Shown in pieces: positions 24,477 to 35,149 of a stretch of DNA of 64,000 bases. A model generated the notes under the pieces. The model did not search any database and was not told where the DNA came from. It saw nothing but the letters and a program-made list of their open reading frames with translations. Position 1 is the stretch's first letter, and each line of letters starts with the position of its first letter. This DNA is from Cunninghamia lanceolata (Eukaryota; Streptophyta; Pinopsida; Cupressales; Cupressaceae). The stretch is taken from NCBI GenBank assembly GCA_027924645.1, contig BSBN01001688.1, forward strand, positions 186,001 to 250,000, written 5' to 3'. The position numbers and the translations under genes are program-made.

Positions 24477-24686
24477 TATTAAAATAAAGTATATAGTTTA
24501 TTAATGGTCATCTTAGGATGTTTCTAGTTCTATCTAGTTTAGGATAGCTTAGAATGTTTCTATCCTTTCTGCTTTATTAGCTGTTTTCCTTTTTAGAAAC
24601 TTTGCGCAAACCTCTTTAAATAGAGCTTTGCTCTCTATGTAATTTCATATCTTTGAATAATATTATTTCTATTATTTTAGCAAACA
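24477..24686 (+). repeat. 5' LTR of the TR-GAG element
   Basis: Starts TATTAAAATAAAG and ends TTTTAGCAAACA. It contains a likely promoter block TTTAAATAGAGC. Confidence 0.9.
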
Positions 24687-24700
24687 TGGTATAAGAGCCC
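24687..24700 (+). other. Primer binding site
   Basis: TGGTATAAGAGCCC directly follows the LTR. It differs by one base from the initiator tRNA-Met site (A for C at position 7). Confidence 0.8.
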
Positions 24701-25826
24701 GGGGGAGCTCTTTGGGTTGTCAGTGATTTTTGATGAAAGAATGATTGTTTTCGTTTAGCAACAATTTGAGGATTTTGAGCGGGAATCCTGTGTTTAAATT
24801 TTTTTTTCTCCGGTGCTCTCTGCTTCATCCGTATGGCTTATGGTTCCTTCCTCCATCGATTTTTGAGTGTCGCTCAATCAAGGTATCCCTGTGGTCGCGC
24901 GTTTTTCTGCAGATAGGTCATTTCAACCATCTCTAGCGGCTGCGGGTTAACGATTTTCATGGCCATTTTTGTATCTGGTTTCATTTTAGAAGCCGTTTTT
25001 TGAAGACTTTTTTTCCGGCGGTATTTGCTCACTCCAGAGTTTGCTTTTTTTATGGATGGCTCGTGAACTGAAGCACGCGATCTTCTTTCTTCTGTCGGTC
25101 GTATGATTCGCGACTATCGCTGTGGTATTTTTGGGCGACGTTTTAAACTAGCGATTTCTTTGAAAGCCTCACGAATTTTTTACGGTGGTTTCTACAAGGG
25201 CTCTGCAAGCAGCGTCTTTCAAATTGCATGGGCGGGCTTCACAATCTAAACTTGTCATTTTCATCTGGTCGCTGCAAGGGTTTCAGCGGCACCTTTGAAG
25301 ATCGCGTTTTGGAAGATTTGCCTTTGTTTCTGGGCGGACCTCCCTCTTTAACGGCATTTTTCCGAGGTCACGTGTTTCCTTCTGTAGCGAAAGTTGCCTA
25401 TGTTCCCATTTGGTGTCTCTGCATTGGCCGACAGCTATTGGCTCCTGCGAATTCTCTCTCCAAGCGGCGGTTATTTTGCCATTTATTGTTGTGGTTCCTT
25501 GGTTGTTTTGTATGGTGTTTTACTTTTCTTGACTTAGTGTTTTCAAAGACTCTAGTTGGTGGCAATTTGTGGGTCCCGAACGGTCAAAGGCATCAAAGAT
25601 TTTATGGAAACATGACAGACTAATTTCTTTTCAGCCAGTTTTGACAAATTCTTTGGAGAGAATAAAATTTCTGCAAAGAGTTTTCGAAGGTTTTTTCTAC
25701 AAAAATCTTACTTTTTGAAGGTTTTTCTAAGCCTCTTTTTGAAAAATTGTAATTTGTGCCCGCTGATTGTCCAGAGTTTATGCCAACAGAGTTACCTCGT
25801 TTTTCGTGCTCTGGAAAATGAGAGGG

Positions 25827-26662
25827 ATGGCGTCTTTGTCCAGTATTCTATTGGAAAATATGCAGAAGTTCAATGGAAAGAATTACAACACGTGGAAGCA
25901 GAGGATGCTTACCATCTTTGAGTACCGGTGTTTGAATTTGCTTGTCCCAGGTACAGAAACTCATCCCGCTACTCCGACAAGTATGATGAAGGTAATAGGG
26001 AGGCAGTTATGCTTCTAAAATTATTCGTCACCGATGAGATGTTACCAGAAATACCATCTAGTAAATCTACTGCGAAGATCTGGAAACATCTGAAAGATCT
26101 TCATGAGACCTCAGACAAGTGAAGGGCATTCTTTTTGAACAATATGTTGTTCTGTATTATGATGGATGACCAAGTGTCTTTGCAGGGGCACTTAACGAAA
26201 ATCAAGGATATCTGCGACCAATTGGAGGCCATTGGTCGTAAGATGGCTGAAGAGGATATGGTGGTGATCACTTTGAAAAGTTTGCCACGTTCCTACGAGC
26301 ACTTCATCGAAACGCTCAACATTACATCCACCAATGCTACCTTGAAGTTTGATGAGCTGTGCAACAAGCTTTTGCAGCAAGATAGGTGGAGGAAGCAGTT
26401 TGGGAGCAGCAGTGAGTCTCCTAGTGTTGAACAAGCTTTTACTGCCAAGGAAGTTGGCAAAGGCACGTCCACTCAGCAGAAAGGACGAGGCGATTCGGAC
26501 GACTCCAAGAAGTCTTTTACTTGCCATTACTGTGGGAAGACTGGTCATATCAAGAGGTTTTGTAGAAAGCGGTTGGCTGATGAGAAGTCCAACCAGGAAA
26601 AGCCTCAGCAAAGTGCTCAAGTGGTGGAGCATACTAAGGAGTCTACATTTTATGCATTTTGA
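25827..26662 (+). pseudogene. Copia-type Gag of the TR-GAG element (one frameshift, one stop)
   Basis: The frame starts at the ATG 25827 (MASLSSILLEN) and has the typical copia Gag opening FNGKNYNTWKQRMLTIFE. The frame shifts near 25975. The capsid part continues in the new frame (EAVMLLKLFVTDEMLPEI, IWKHLKDLHETSD), crosses one TGA at 26120-26122 and runs open to a TGA at 26660-26662. The helical middle (LQGHLTKIKDICDQLEAIG) and LKSLPRSYEHFIETL are conserved UBN2-type capsid motifs. A zinc knuckle CHYCGKTGHIKRFC follows. Two lesions make it inactive now. The leader before it (24700-25826) is unusually long and has no good ORF. Confidence 0.88.
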
Positions 26663-26710
26663 GGACCAGCACTCCATAGGGTTATGAGTTTTTGCTTGTA
26701 TGATGACCAT

Positions 26711-26720
26711 TATGGGAGGG
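26711..26720 (+). other. Polypurine tract of the TR-GAG element
   Basis: TATGGGAGGG directly precedes the 3' LTR. The gag stop codon is only 58 bp upstream, so pol was removed cleanly. Confidence 0.75.
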
Positions 26721-26929
26721 TATTAAAATAAAGTATATAGTTTATTAATGGTCATCTTAGGATGTTTCTATTTCTATCTAGTTTAGGATAGCTTAGAATG
26801 TTTCTATCCTTTCTGCTTTATTAGCTGTTTTACTTTTTAGAAACTTTGTGCAAACCTCTTTAAATAGAGCTTTGCTCTCTATGTAATTTCATATCTTTGA
26901 ATAATATTATTTCTAATATTTTAGCAACA
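26721..26929 (+). repeat. 3' LTR of the TR-GAG element
   Basis: 209 bp, nearly identical to the 5' copy, followed by target duplication GTATT at 26930-26934. Confidence 0.9.
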
Positions 26930-27037
26930 GTATTAGTTTGCTAAATAATAAGCAGATTGTTATGCCTACCAGCTTTTTTAGAACAGCATCAAACAATGTA
27001 ATTTTACGACTTGATTTCCACATGGTAATATCAAATA

Positions 27038-27050
27038 TGGTGTCAGAGCC
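27038..27050 (+). other. Primer binding site of the decayed copia element
   Basis: TGGTGTCAGAGCC, one base different from the initiator tRNA-Met site. Confidence 0.8.
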
Positions 27051-27589
27051 AAGACATGTTCTGAGTGCCTTGCAGCTGAACCCAAAGAACAAGGTGGGGT
27101 AGAGCAGCAGGATTGCACAATTGCTTATGGTTATTTGCAGACTAAGAAGTTCAATTGAACAAGTGGTTGAGACAAGGAGTGGTGTCCTCTAGACATGCAG
27201 ATCATGAGATAGGCATTGATAAAAGAAAAGTGATATAAATATGAATAATAGTTTGAGTTGCAATTTACTTTTCCTTGTGACACAATAGTCGCTGACTCCT
27301 TGAATCATCATATAATCTCTGCAGCAGATATTCGTATACCTTTTATTTTTCTGCATTTCCAGTTTCTGTATTAGATTTTCAGTTGCACGGCTTGACAATA
27401 ATTTGCAAAACACAAAAAGAATTAGCATCTCAACCAGAGCATGTCTTGTTGGAAACAGCTCACACTGTCTCAAATGGTAACTATGTTTCTGAAAAGAGAA
27501 GTTCGTTTTTTTGTCTCTGATGAGCCACTGCTGCATATGGAAGTAGCTTTATTTTACTAAAATCTGAGTAGCCGAATCATGACCTTACA

Positions 27590-28544
27590 CTAGTGATTCC
27601 AGGTACGGGTACGTCCCCAAATCGGGTACGCCCTGGAAACCCTACTGAATCGTCCAAGTTTTGGTTATTTGATACCCGAAACATTTCTAATCGTTTCTGC
27701 TGTTTTTGCAGGTTCCGAATGATGACGTGGCATTTTTTTCCCAAATTTTGACTCGCATTTTTACCCGAATATGCGACATACTTTTGGCATTTTGTCTGTT
27801 TCATTTCTGAGGACGAGTTTGCTACTGCCGACATCAATTTTCTGCCGCCAAGGGAAGAAAACCAGGCACCATCATCTGCGAGGAGCGCGACCAGGCGCAG
27901 CGACGACCAGGACGAGGAGCCGAGAAAGGTAAGGTTTTAATTTTTTTATTATTTCATATTTGTTTGTTAAATTTTTATTTAGTTTTCATATTTGTTTTTA
28001 AATTTTTACTATTGTTTCACTTTTAAATTTAAACTATAATAATTACAAATTATATATTTATTATTATATATTATATTTATATTATATATTTATTATTATA
28101 TAATCTATATTATATATTATTATTAATATTATAATACATAATATAGACTGTATAATAATAAATATATAATTATAAATTATAGATTATATTTATTATTGTG
28201 AAATATAATATATTATATGATATAATTATAATTTATAATTTTATAATTTATATTATAGATTGTATTTAAACTTAATTAAATTTAATTTAATTATTTATAT
28301 TATAAACTGTATTTATTATTTATATAATATAATTAAATTTATGTTATAGATTGTATTTAATTTTTTTTATTTTAAAATTTAATATAAAACAACTTAATTA
28401 TTAATAATATTTTTTTAGGCTGCAAATATGTATATATTTATGATTTTTTTCTTTTTTTTTGTATGGACGTACCCAACCCCCAAAATATTTTCTGTCGTAC
28501 CGGCATACCGTACCCACGTACCCATATCCAATTCGGCAACTTAG
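27590..28544. mobile_element. hAT-like non-autonomous element, GTAC-type subterminal array
   Basis: The left end (from about 27590, CTAGTGATTCC) carries GGTACGGGTACGTCC and a second GGGTACG. The right end carries GTACCGGCATACCGTACCC and ACGTACCC before the terminus GGCAACTTAG at 28544. The same short motif thus lies in opposite orientation at both ends. The interior 27950-28430 is extremely A+T-rich. Sequence 28417-28500 aligns with 52200-52295 of the transposase-bearing hAT element, so this is a relative of that family. The 8-bp target duplication is not clear (ACCTTACA versus ACTAAAAT). It sits in the copia leader. Confidence 0.65.
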
Positions 28545-28887
28545 ACTAAAATGTGGGTGAAGAAGAGGCCGGGCATAACGTTTGCAACTTGCAAGCCAAG
28601 TGCATGGCTGGCTTGTGTATAATAGTCGTGGTGTTCGTATAGCTGTGCCATGTTAGTTTTTAAAATGATTTGAACTTATGATTTGTAATACATGGTATGA
28701 TGGTATGCACTAATCATTCTTATGATTAAGTGCTGATTTAATTATATTTCTTGTGTAAGTCATTTTCTTAATTTAACTGTGAAGGAGTGTGTTTTTGTAA
28801 TTGTGTAAATCCAATTAAAATTGCAATCAATTGAGGCTGTTGGGTATTTGAAGGGAGTGTCTAGGTCCTGAGGTATTCTATTTTTGT
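28545..28887 (+). other. Rest of the copia leader
   Basis: Sequence between the hAT-like insertion and the gag start. No coding is seen. Confidence 0.5.
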
Positions 28888-29266
28888 GATTGATAATGGC
28901 CAACAAAGTCAACTGGTTGGTTATCCCAAATAAATGATAGAAAGCATAGAGAAGCTCTGGTACTTCTAAAGATGTCAGTTACAGATGCATTAATACCAGA
29001 GGTCCAAAATGCCACAAGCACATAGACATTATGGGAGAATCTTAAAAACAAATACCAAACATCAAAAGCTGGACAGACCTTATATCTAAAGAATCTCTTG
29101 TTTTCATCCAAGTTGCTGGAAGGAAGATCAATCTCTGAATACTTATTACAATTGAAGGATCTTGGGGATTAATTGTTTACTGTTGAAAACCCAGTAGATG
29201 AAAAAAGATATGGTAGCTTTAATCCTATGAAGTTTGCCATCATCCTATGATCCATTTTGTTTAATC
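28888..29266 (+). pseudogene. Copia gag, first part (interrupted)
   Basis: Starts at MANKVNWL near 28897 and shows the capsid motifs REALVLLKMSVTDALIPEV, LWENLKNKYQTSKAGQ and SISEYLLQLKDLGD, with in-frame stops (for example TAA at about 29169). It breaks off after SSYDPFCLIL at an 8-bp target duplication where a hAT-like element is inserted. It resumes at 30127. Confidence 0.8.
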
Positions 29267-29274
29267 CTTGCATC

Positions 29275-30118
29275 CTATGTTCCCCCAAGTACCGGGGACT
29301 GGGACGGAGACGGGGACGGGGACAGGGACAGGCGGGGACGAGTTTCGGGGACGGCTTTTTTTCTTGGCCATTTTTTAGGGACGGCAGGGGTCGGCTACTA
29401 AAAAAATGTTTTTTTTTTAAATATAAGGAAATTTCAAATATTTAGATGATAACATTGATAAGGCATTCATTATAGACATTATAGAACATTAAAACATGCA
29501 TACATAACCATAACATTGCACTTGAACTTAGTTTTCAACTTTTCACATGAGAATTGGCTTGGACCAATTCAAAGTATATGAGCTTCAGCAAAATAGAATC
29601 GCAAGTTAATCAATCACATACGAACAACAAATGGATGAACTGTGTGTATCCAAGCTAAAGAACTTAGACAAGAAATTGCTGCATAGGAAGGAAATGTAGA
29701 TGCAACGGTTCCCATGTAGATTACATCACTAACAGTGAAGGAGATGGAATGATCAGTACATCAAGTATTTGACAAATTTGTAGTAGGAAAAAATAAAATA
29801 TGGCAATGATCAATGAATACAAAAACAATTCAGTGCAGCCTTGCTAACTATTTCTTTGTTTCCTGCCAAAAGTGTGTTTTTTTTTAATTTTTTGAGTTGG
29901 GAGTTTGCTGGGCCGTAGGGGACGGCTAGCTGTCCCCGGTACGGTCGGGGGATGTCCCGGTCGTACCGGGGACAACCGTCCCCTGCGTCCCCTAAAAAAA
30001 AGGGGGACGTCCCCGGGGAAATGGGGACGGTCAGGGGACATTTCCTGGCCATCTCCGAGACGTCCCCGGTACGGGTACGGCCAAAAAAAGGCAGGGGACG
30101 CGTCCCCGGGGAGCCTAG
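29275..30118. mobile_element. hAT-like non-autonomous element, GGGGACG subterminal array, perfect 8-bp target duplication
   Basis: The 844-bp insertion is flanked by CTTGCATC at 29267-29274 and 30119-30126. Ends are CTATGTTCCCC and, read inward from the right, CTAGGCTCCCC (9 of 11 identical). The left 150 bp has GGGGACG/GGGACGG about eight times. The right 190 bp has the motif and its complement CGTCCCC even more densely. The middle (29430-29890) is ordinary A+T-rich DNA without a transposase. An 8-bp duplication and short imperfect inverted repeats fit the hAT superfamily. Open frames through the array are by-products of the repeated G+C-rich motif. Confidence 0.85.
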
Positions 30119-30126
30119 CTTGCATC

Positions 30127-30414
30127 TGATTGCAGGGACTCAAGCGCTCAATTTTGATAAGTTATCAACACTTCTCTTGCAAAGGGAGCAGAGGCAAGAT
30201 CAGGTGGAAGCATCAGCCTTGGAAATTACAGAGAGTGCATTTGGTGCAAGGATCAAAGGTAGAGACAGGCACAATACTAGCAATTCATCAAATGACTCCT
30301 CCAAAGGCAGTTATACATCTAAGAGATTAGAATGGAAATATTTTTACTGTAATGAACCTAGACATCTTAAAAGAAATTGCCAAAAAAGAAAGAGTAGCTT
30401 GGCACAACAATGGT
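30127..30414 (+). pseudogene. Copia gag, second part with zinc knuckle
   Basis: Continues the capsid (TQALNFDKLSTLLLQREQRQ) to a knuckle-like YFYCNEPRHLKRNCQKRK, in which one cysteine of the C-x2-C-x4-H-x4-C pattern is lost, and ends at a TGA near 30414. Confidence 0.8.
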
Positions 30415-30799
30415 GATCAAAGCAAGCAAATTTTGTTGAGACTTATGAACAACAGGTAACAAAAAGAGCTTGCATTTGTTGCAACCCAAGAACAATCAAT
30501 CGAGTTCAAATCCTAGTAGTTTGACTCATGAACATCCAGACACTGTACATACTGCAGAAACTAGTATGTAACTTTATTGAGAATAAAAGTAAAAGAATAA
30601 AAGTGAATATGTTTCCCTAGGTGGAGATTGAAATTGCTATTTTTGACAAATCTTGGCCTCCTATCATGCTATTATTGAATCAAAAACTAAGTATGCCAAA
30701 GCTCTTAAAGTTCAAGATAACTGAGTGTAATCCGAAATCTGCACCCATGGAAATTGGGATAAAATTCTCAACTTCCAATTGTAACTTGCCACCAGTCAA

Positions 30800-31340
30800 T
30801 GAATAAGTGTATTGGCAATTGGTGGGTAGTTCAATTTATCTTACTACCACTCAATAGGACTTATGTTTTGCGGTGAGTTGTCATTGTTGATTCATATCTA
30901 AGCTACAAGAACATTGGCAAGGTGCAAAAATGTGTTCTTCAATATATCAGTGTGAAGACCACTTTATTACTCCTAATTAGTTAGGGGGGGCCTGGAAGGT
31001 TAAGGAAGTTGATGACTGGGTCATATGGTCCTTGTTGGTGAGGATGTGAACAAATTGCACCACTTGGATTGACTCAGAATTCTTAATGGATCGAGACAGT
31101 CTCATCTAAATATACTGACTCTGATTGGATTGGATCAGTGGATGCTTGCAAACCTACCATAAGCTATGGTTTTGCTTTTGGTTCAGAAGTAAAAATTGGC
31201 AGTTTAAGTGACGCAGAATATAAGACAGCCATCAGTAAAGCTTCTGAGACGATGTGGTTGCAGAGGAGATTGGTTGAACTTCAACTTGACCAAACCACAC
31301 CAATCTCACACTTTTATGACAATTAGAGTGTGCTCACAAC
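30800..31340 (+). pseudogene. Copia reverse transcriptase end and RNase H remnant
   Basis: LVGSSIYLTTTQ at about 30818-30855 and DLCFAVSC match the last conserved block before RNase H in copia elements. RNase H pieces follow: VDACKPTISYGFAFGSEV, DAEYKTAISKASETMWLQRR and VELQLDQTTPISHFYDN at 31138-31326, with stops between. Protease, integrase and most of the reverse transcriptase are missing between 30415 and 30800. Confidence 0.8.
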
Positions 31341-31550
31341 CGTGAAGAATTCTGTCTATCTACCAGAATTCTGTGCTCACAATTTGAGTTTGCTACATCT
31401 ACCAGAAGCTTGTTACTATTTTGATGCATTGTTATTGTTTGTATTATGTGGCTGCCAGATTATATAGAATAGCTTCCGACTATGTAATTTTACAACTTGT
31501 TTTCCATGATAATATATCCATGTCTTCCTGTCAATTCTTTTCTCTGTTTC

Positions 31551-32496
31551 TTATGTGGTCCCACATTTAGAGCTTCTTGCTAAGAGGTCTCTCTTTCTCC
31601 AAAATTTTGCTCCTCATAACCTTCACATACAGAATTTGTTTTCCCCTGTGCAAGATTTCTGCCTTCCGATGACTATTTTCTCGTCTATTGTAAATCTCTT
31701 GCACCATTACCTTCCAAACTAACTCCAAAGACAACCTTGTCAATACACACCCATCACAACAATGACAAAACTTAAAACATGGACACAATAAATGATCAAC
31801 CACATTTGAATTAATGTTGGCACAGCAATTAAAATATACCATGCATGTCTGCATTAATCACTTATTCTACATAGAGCATATAATGCTCAATAAATTGGTC
31901 AAAGCAAAAATTATCCATATCTTTGAAGGTATCTACATCAGGATAAGAAGTTTAACTTGAATTGTTCCGGCAACATGAAACCAAGAGTCTTCATTTACAT
32001 TCTCACATGAAGAACCTGTGTGTGATGGGAACAGCAAAACAAATAAAAAATAATAATAGAAGCTGACATGAATAAAATTTGTATAAATACTAAATGTAGA
32101 GTGAATTCCACAGCCTCGACCAGAGCTCAAAGGCAGAAGTGTGAAGAGTGTGAGAAGGAACTCTTGGAATTTTAAGTAATAATAAACTGTTATACGCGTC
32201 CATTGGGTATGAAATACTGAAGATAAATCAATTCCTTGGCAGACTAAATCATATTTGCTAATAATATATAATAATTATGAAAGAAAGGTCCTATCAGAAA
32301 CAATCTAAAAGATTATGCACTGCAAAAAGAGAGATGAAAGTTGCCAAAAACTGTGAAGAAAATGGTACAAGATAAAATAGATAAAGAGCATAAATTATAT
32401 GGAGCCACTCATAAGTTAATTTCTAAATAACATAAAGTAGAGTGAATGTTGCAATGCTCATTAGTAGAAGCAGAAATTGTGAAAAACTTGCACTTA
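31551..32496. other. Region without recognisable genes
   Basis: Minus-strand stretches at 31567-31760 and 31930-32020 are open, and the second follows an acceptor-like CCCATCACACACAG. Neither matches a protein I know, and they are not part of VAP27. Confidence 0.4.
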
Positions 32497-32504
32497 ATTG
32501 CGAG

Positions 32505-33439
32505 CAGGGTAGTAAGGATATGCATCTCCAACCCCCTGGGACACATCTTGGAAACCAGGACGCATTTCCCATGTTGAAGACAGATACAGAGACATCCCCA
32601 GTCTCAGGAAACATCATATCTGTGTCTCCAAGCGTCTCGCATTTTGAAAAACCTAACTCAGGTTTCTCCCTAAAAAAAACCTAAAATGTGTTGCAGTTGT
32701 CCTGGATTTTGCAACAAACATGGAAATTTTGAAAGGAGCGACAGAATCTTCAAGAAACCAAGTGACATATTTGACTGTTTGTAGGCAGCAACCAACGAAT
32801 CGGGTAGGTTTTAACTTCTTTCATCATCGTGTGCCACAATTTTTCTATTCACAATTTTCATGGAATTAAAATCTTAAAACTCATATGTTATTAGACTCCA
32901 AAAATCACAAATAGAGTAAATGGTAAACTATAAAATCACGAATGGATTGGAGACTTGTTTTTCTGAGTTTAGCAACGTACTGTCCACCACACTTCCGCAT
33001 ATCGTACAGATGGTGACGGGTAATTTGGAATGAACTATTCCTCCAACTTCAGATGCTCAACTCCAACAAGTTTGTGAACAAGTTAACATTTTATATTGGG
33101 AAGCTACACATTATAGGCAGTTTATTGATGTCTTGTTAAAGAAAATGAAACAAGATGAAGCATCATTAAAACAATTGTGTGTTGTGCAGGAAAACTTGAT
33201 GAAAGATAATGACAAATGACTATTAAACTTAACATCTATTCAAAGTTTAGTTTCAATTTAATATTTATTATTTATAATTATATATTTCACAATTTTAATT
33301 TTTAATTTTAGCAAATTATATAATATAATTGGCATCTCCAAGTACCCATCTCCTACTTTTTTCAAAAAATAACGTATTGGTACCAATACCCGTCTCTCGT
33401 ACCAATCCAAGTATGAGTACCAATCTCTTGGCAACTATG
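32505..33439. mobile_element. hAT-like non-autonomous element with 8-bp target duplication (ATTGYGAG)
   Basis: Flanks are ATTGCGAG (32497-32504) and ATTGTGAG (33440-33447), differing by one CpG-type transition. The left end begins CAGGGTAGTAAGG. The right end is CTTGGCAACTATG, which resembles right ends of other hAT-like elements here. The left subterminal part repeats variants of ATCTCC, GTCTC and GGGACACATC. The right part repeats GTACCAAT, CCCGTCTC and CATCTCC. The interior contains an 84-codon coding-like stretch (next entry). Confidence 0.75.
32965..33219 (+). pseudogene. Coding-like stretch inside the hAT-like element, possible captured gene piece
   Basis: A single frame from about 32965 to a TGA at 33217-33219 has one internal TGA at 33031. 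It encodes a mostly helical peptide (DAQLQQVCEQVNILYWEA, QFIDVLLKKMKQDEASLKQL). It does not look like hAT transposase or any retroelement domain I know. A short coding-like insert in an element lacking transposase suggests capture of host coding sequence, but I cannot name the donor. It could also be a chance open frame. Confidence 0.35.
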
Positions 33440-33447
33440 ATTGTGAG

Positions 33448-33920
33448 TAATTACGAACCACCTATTTTGGCAAATTTTTACCCTTAAAAATTGTAGTTTT
33501 ATCATTAAATCACCCAAACCATTTTTCAACAGTTTTTTTCTGAAAAATGCAATTTAAACAGTGGAATTGCAAATAATTGCAAGTTTTAACAAGTTTTCAC
33601 GATTTTTGCTTATTCAAGTGAGTTTTTCAGCATAAAAGCAGTCATTTTTGAAACCGTTTTTAAAGTCCACAAAGTTACTGTAGATTTTCTCAAGAATAGC
33701 TGCATTCTTCTATGCATGTCTGCATTTTTCCTAAAAACATCGCTGTGTTGTACCAACAAAACTTGATCCCTATCTTTTTAAAAAGACTTTAGTTTTTCTT
33801 TTATTGTCATACTGTATAAAGTTTTATAATATCGTTCCAAACCTTTTTATTTGATTTTTCATTTTATTTTAAAATAACTTGCAGACATATGTGTGTGTGT
33901 GTGTGTTGCAGGTTACTTCA
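33448..33920. other. A+T-rich stretch, (TG)n at its end
   Basis: No gene is seen. A TG microsatellite lies at 33889-33905, next to the left edge of a G+C-rich motif array. Confidence 0.5.
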
Positions 33921-34138
33921 GAACCCTATGTTGCAGGTACGTGTAGAAAGGGGGGTTCTGAAGAAACCTGCTACATATGGGTCCCAGTCCGCTACTGTGG
34001 TCCGGTTTGTTCAAAACCCCCCTTTGTACACATATGGGTCTGGTCCCGGTCTAGTGCTGTGGTCCGCCCCAGCCGCCTTGAGTACCCTGCAGGGTTCTTC
34101 AAAACCCGCATACCCGTATGGGTCCAGTCCAGTCCTAG
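33921..34138. mobile_element. Left part of an hAT-like GGTCC motif array (interrupted)
   Basis: G+C-rich sequence with GGGTCC, GGTCCGG, GGTCTGGTCCCGGTCTAG and CAGTCCAGTCCTAG, in contrast to its A+T-rich flank. It stops at CCTAG (34134-34138), which is repeated at 41164-41168 on the far side of a 7-kb insertion, and the same kind of array resumes there. Outer ends are not resolved. A possible left terminus is CTATGTTGCAGG near 33922. Confidence 0.55.
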
Positions 34139-35149
34139 TGTTGATGGTTGTTTTTCAACAAGTCAACAATTAGGGTAAAATACTGAGTATCTGACTCTCT
34201 CTTGAGCAAAGCCTCTCGGATGCTGAACTAAGTGATCAAACGAGATAACTCCAAGGTTCCTTATGATGTTTTCGGTAAGAGACAGCTCAGCGATTTAAGT
34301 ATGATTTTGTTGTTAACCAACAAAGGGACTTACACAATTGTTCAAGTAACTTGTTGTTTCAAGGATTATGGAGGTGACTACTAGAGAATCTAAGTACTGC
34401 AATTGACGCGTATGATTTAGCGATGGAGGTTCTTTTGGTCCTAATCCTAACTGATTGGTAAAAAAAAAGGGCAAAAGATGTAGGGTTTAGAAACACTAAT
34501 CTAATCCTAAATGCAAGGACGTTTACTACTTGAAGTGAAATCGAACCAAATCCTGTTTCGCCAAGATAAAACAACTACACAAGATAGGTGCAATCTTTAA
34601 AGGTGTACAAGATGTTTAAATCAATTATGCTCATGAAAGATTCAACAAACATAAAGATCAAATTGACGTTCAATTGTTCAGACTAACCATGCACTGCAAT
34701 CCACAAGCCGTAGACTACAAATGGTATGAACTTATAGACTTCACTACAAAGCAATAAAGCAACCTTTCATTAACTAACTTAAACCTAAAGAAAACTTATA
34801 ACTTAACTTAATTTTCGTTTGAAAATTGAAACCATGCAACACTCGGAAACATAAATAGAATCACCAAAACAATGAATCCTTTATTATCTCAGAGAGCTCT
34901 TACAACAATTTCAGAATTTCCAACCTCTTCAAATGAGAGCAATGAGAGCTCTTTTATAGACCTCAAAGGAAAGAAGGGTCAAGATTGATCGGCCAAATCA
35001 GCGGACCAGATCAAGCCACATCACAAGTAGTTGTAACAAACTATCCTTTATTAAATGAAGGAGGCTCACTTTATTAAATGAAAGAAGCTATGAAGGAGAG
35101 AACAAAGGCACGCTTTCCAAGAAGATAAGGAAGCCACATCATGTGCCTC
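34139..35149 (-). repeat. LTR-like 3' terminal region with promoter signals
   Basis: Read on the minus strand it starts after the ORF stop and ends CAACCATCAACA. It has TATAAAAG (34951-34958), then ordinary leader-like sequence, and a block around CCCTTTGTTGGTTAAC. AATAAAGG occurs at about 34877 (minus strand). This looks like a typical plant LTR with U3, R and U5, but no second copy is present in the window. Confidence 0.45.

Larger units (their letters stand above)
24477..26929 (+). mobile_element. TR-GAG element: short copia-type LTR retrotransposon with gag only
   Basis: LTRs of about 210 bp (24477-24686 and 26721-26929) enclose a 2-kb interior with a primer site, a long leader, one gag gene and a purine tract. 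There is no pol. The target duplication GTATT lies at 24472-24476 and 26930-26934. The termini are TATTAA at the 5' end and AACA at the 3' end, so the dinucleotides are TA and CA instead of TG and CA. I see only about five differences between the LTRs, making it younger than the element at 14605. It lies in the 5' LTR region of the older copia remnant that continues at 26935. Gag-only elements of this sort are known in plants as TR-GAG and rely on enzymes from autonomous relatives. Confidence 0.9.
26935..31550 (+). mobile_element. Decayed copia retrotransposon with internal deletion and nested insertions
   Basis: A 5' LTR end at about 26935-27037 (AATGTAATTTTACGACTTG) is followed by a primer site at 27038-27050. 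A similar LTR end lies at about 31470-31520 (TATGTAATTTTACAACTTG). Between them are a split gag and a piece of RNase H. The middle of pol is missing. The 5' LTR is interrupted by the TR-GAG element. The leader contains an hAT-like insertion (27590-28544), and gag contains another (29275-30118). So at least three younger elements landed in this one. LTR limits on the outer sides are uncertain. Confidence 0.7.

Noticed and set aside
27597..28544. Flanks CTTACACT and CTTAGACT as an 8-bp duplication of this element
   Set aside because: They match 7 of 8, but using them would move the ends away from the CTA...TAG tips shared with related elements. Left unresolved.
29290..30110. G+C-rich stretches as CpG islands or promoters
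   Set aside because: They coincide exactly with transposon ends defined by a perfect 8-bp duplication and are made of one repeated motif.
29844..30416. Open frames of 74-154 codons through the GGGGACG array
   Set aside because: They arise on both strands because the repeated G+C-rich motif lacks stop codons. Their peptides are simple Gly/Arg/Pro repeats, and one runs by chance into the copia gag.
31930..32025. Minus-strand stretch after CCCATCACACACAG as a further VAP27 exon
   Set aside because: The peptide does not resemble any VAP27 part and no donor fits the frame.
33889..33905. (TG)n as a regulatory element
   Set aside because: It is a simple microsatellite, with no evidence of function.
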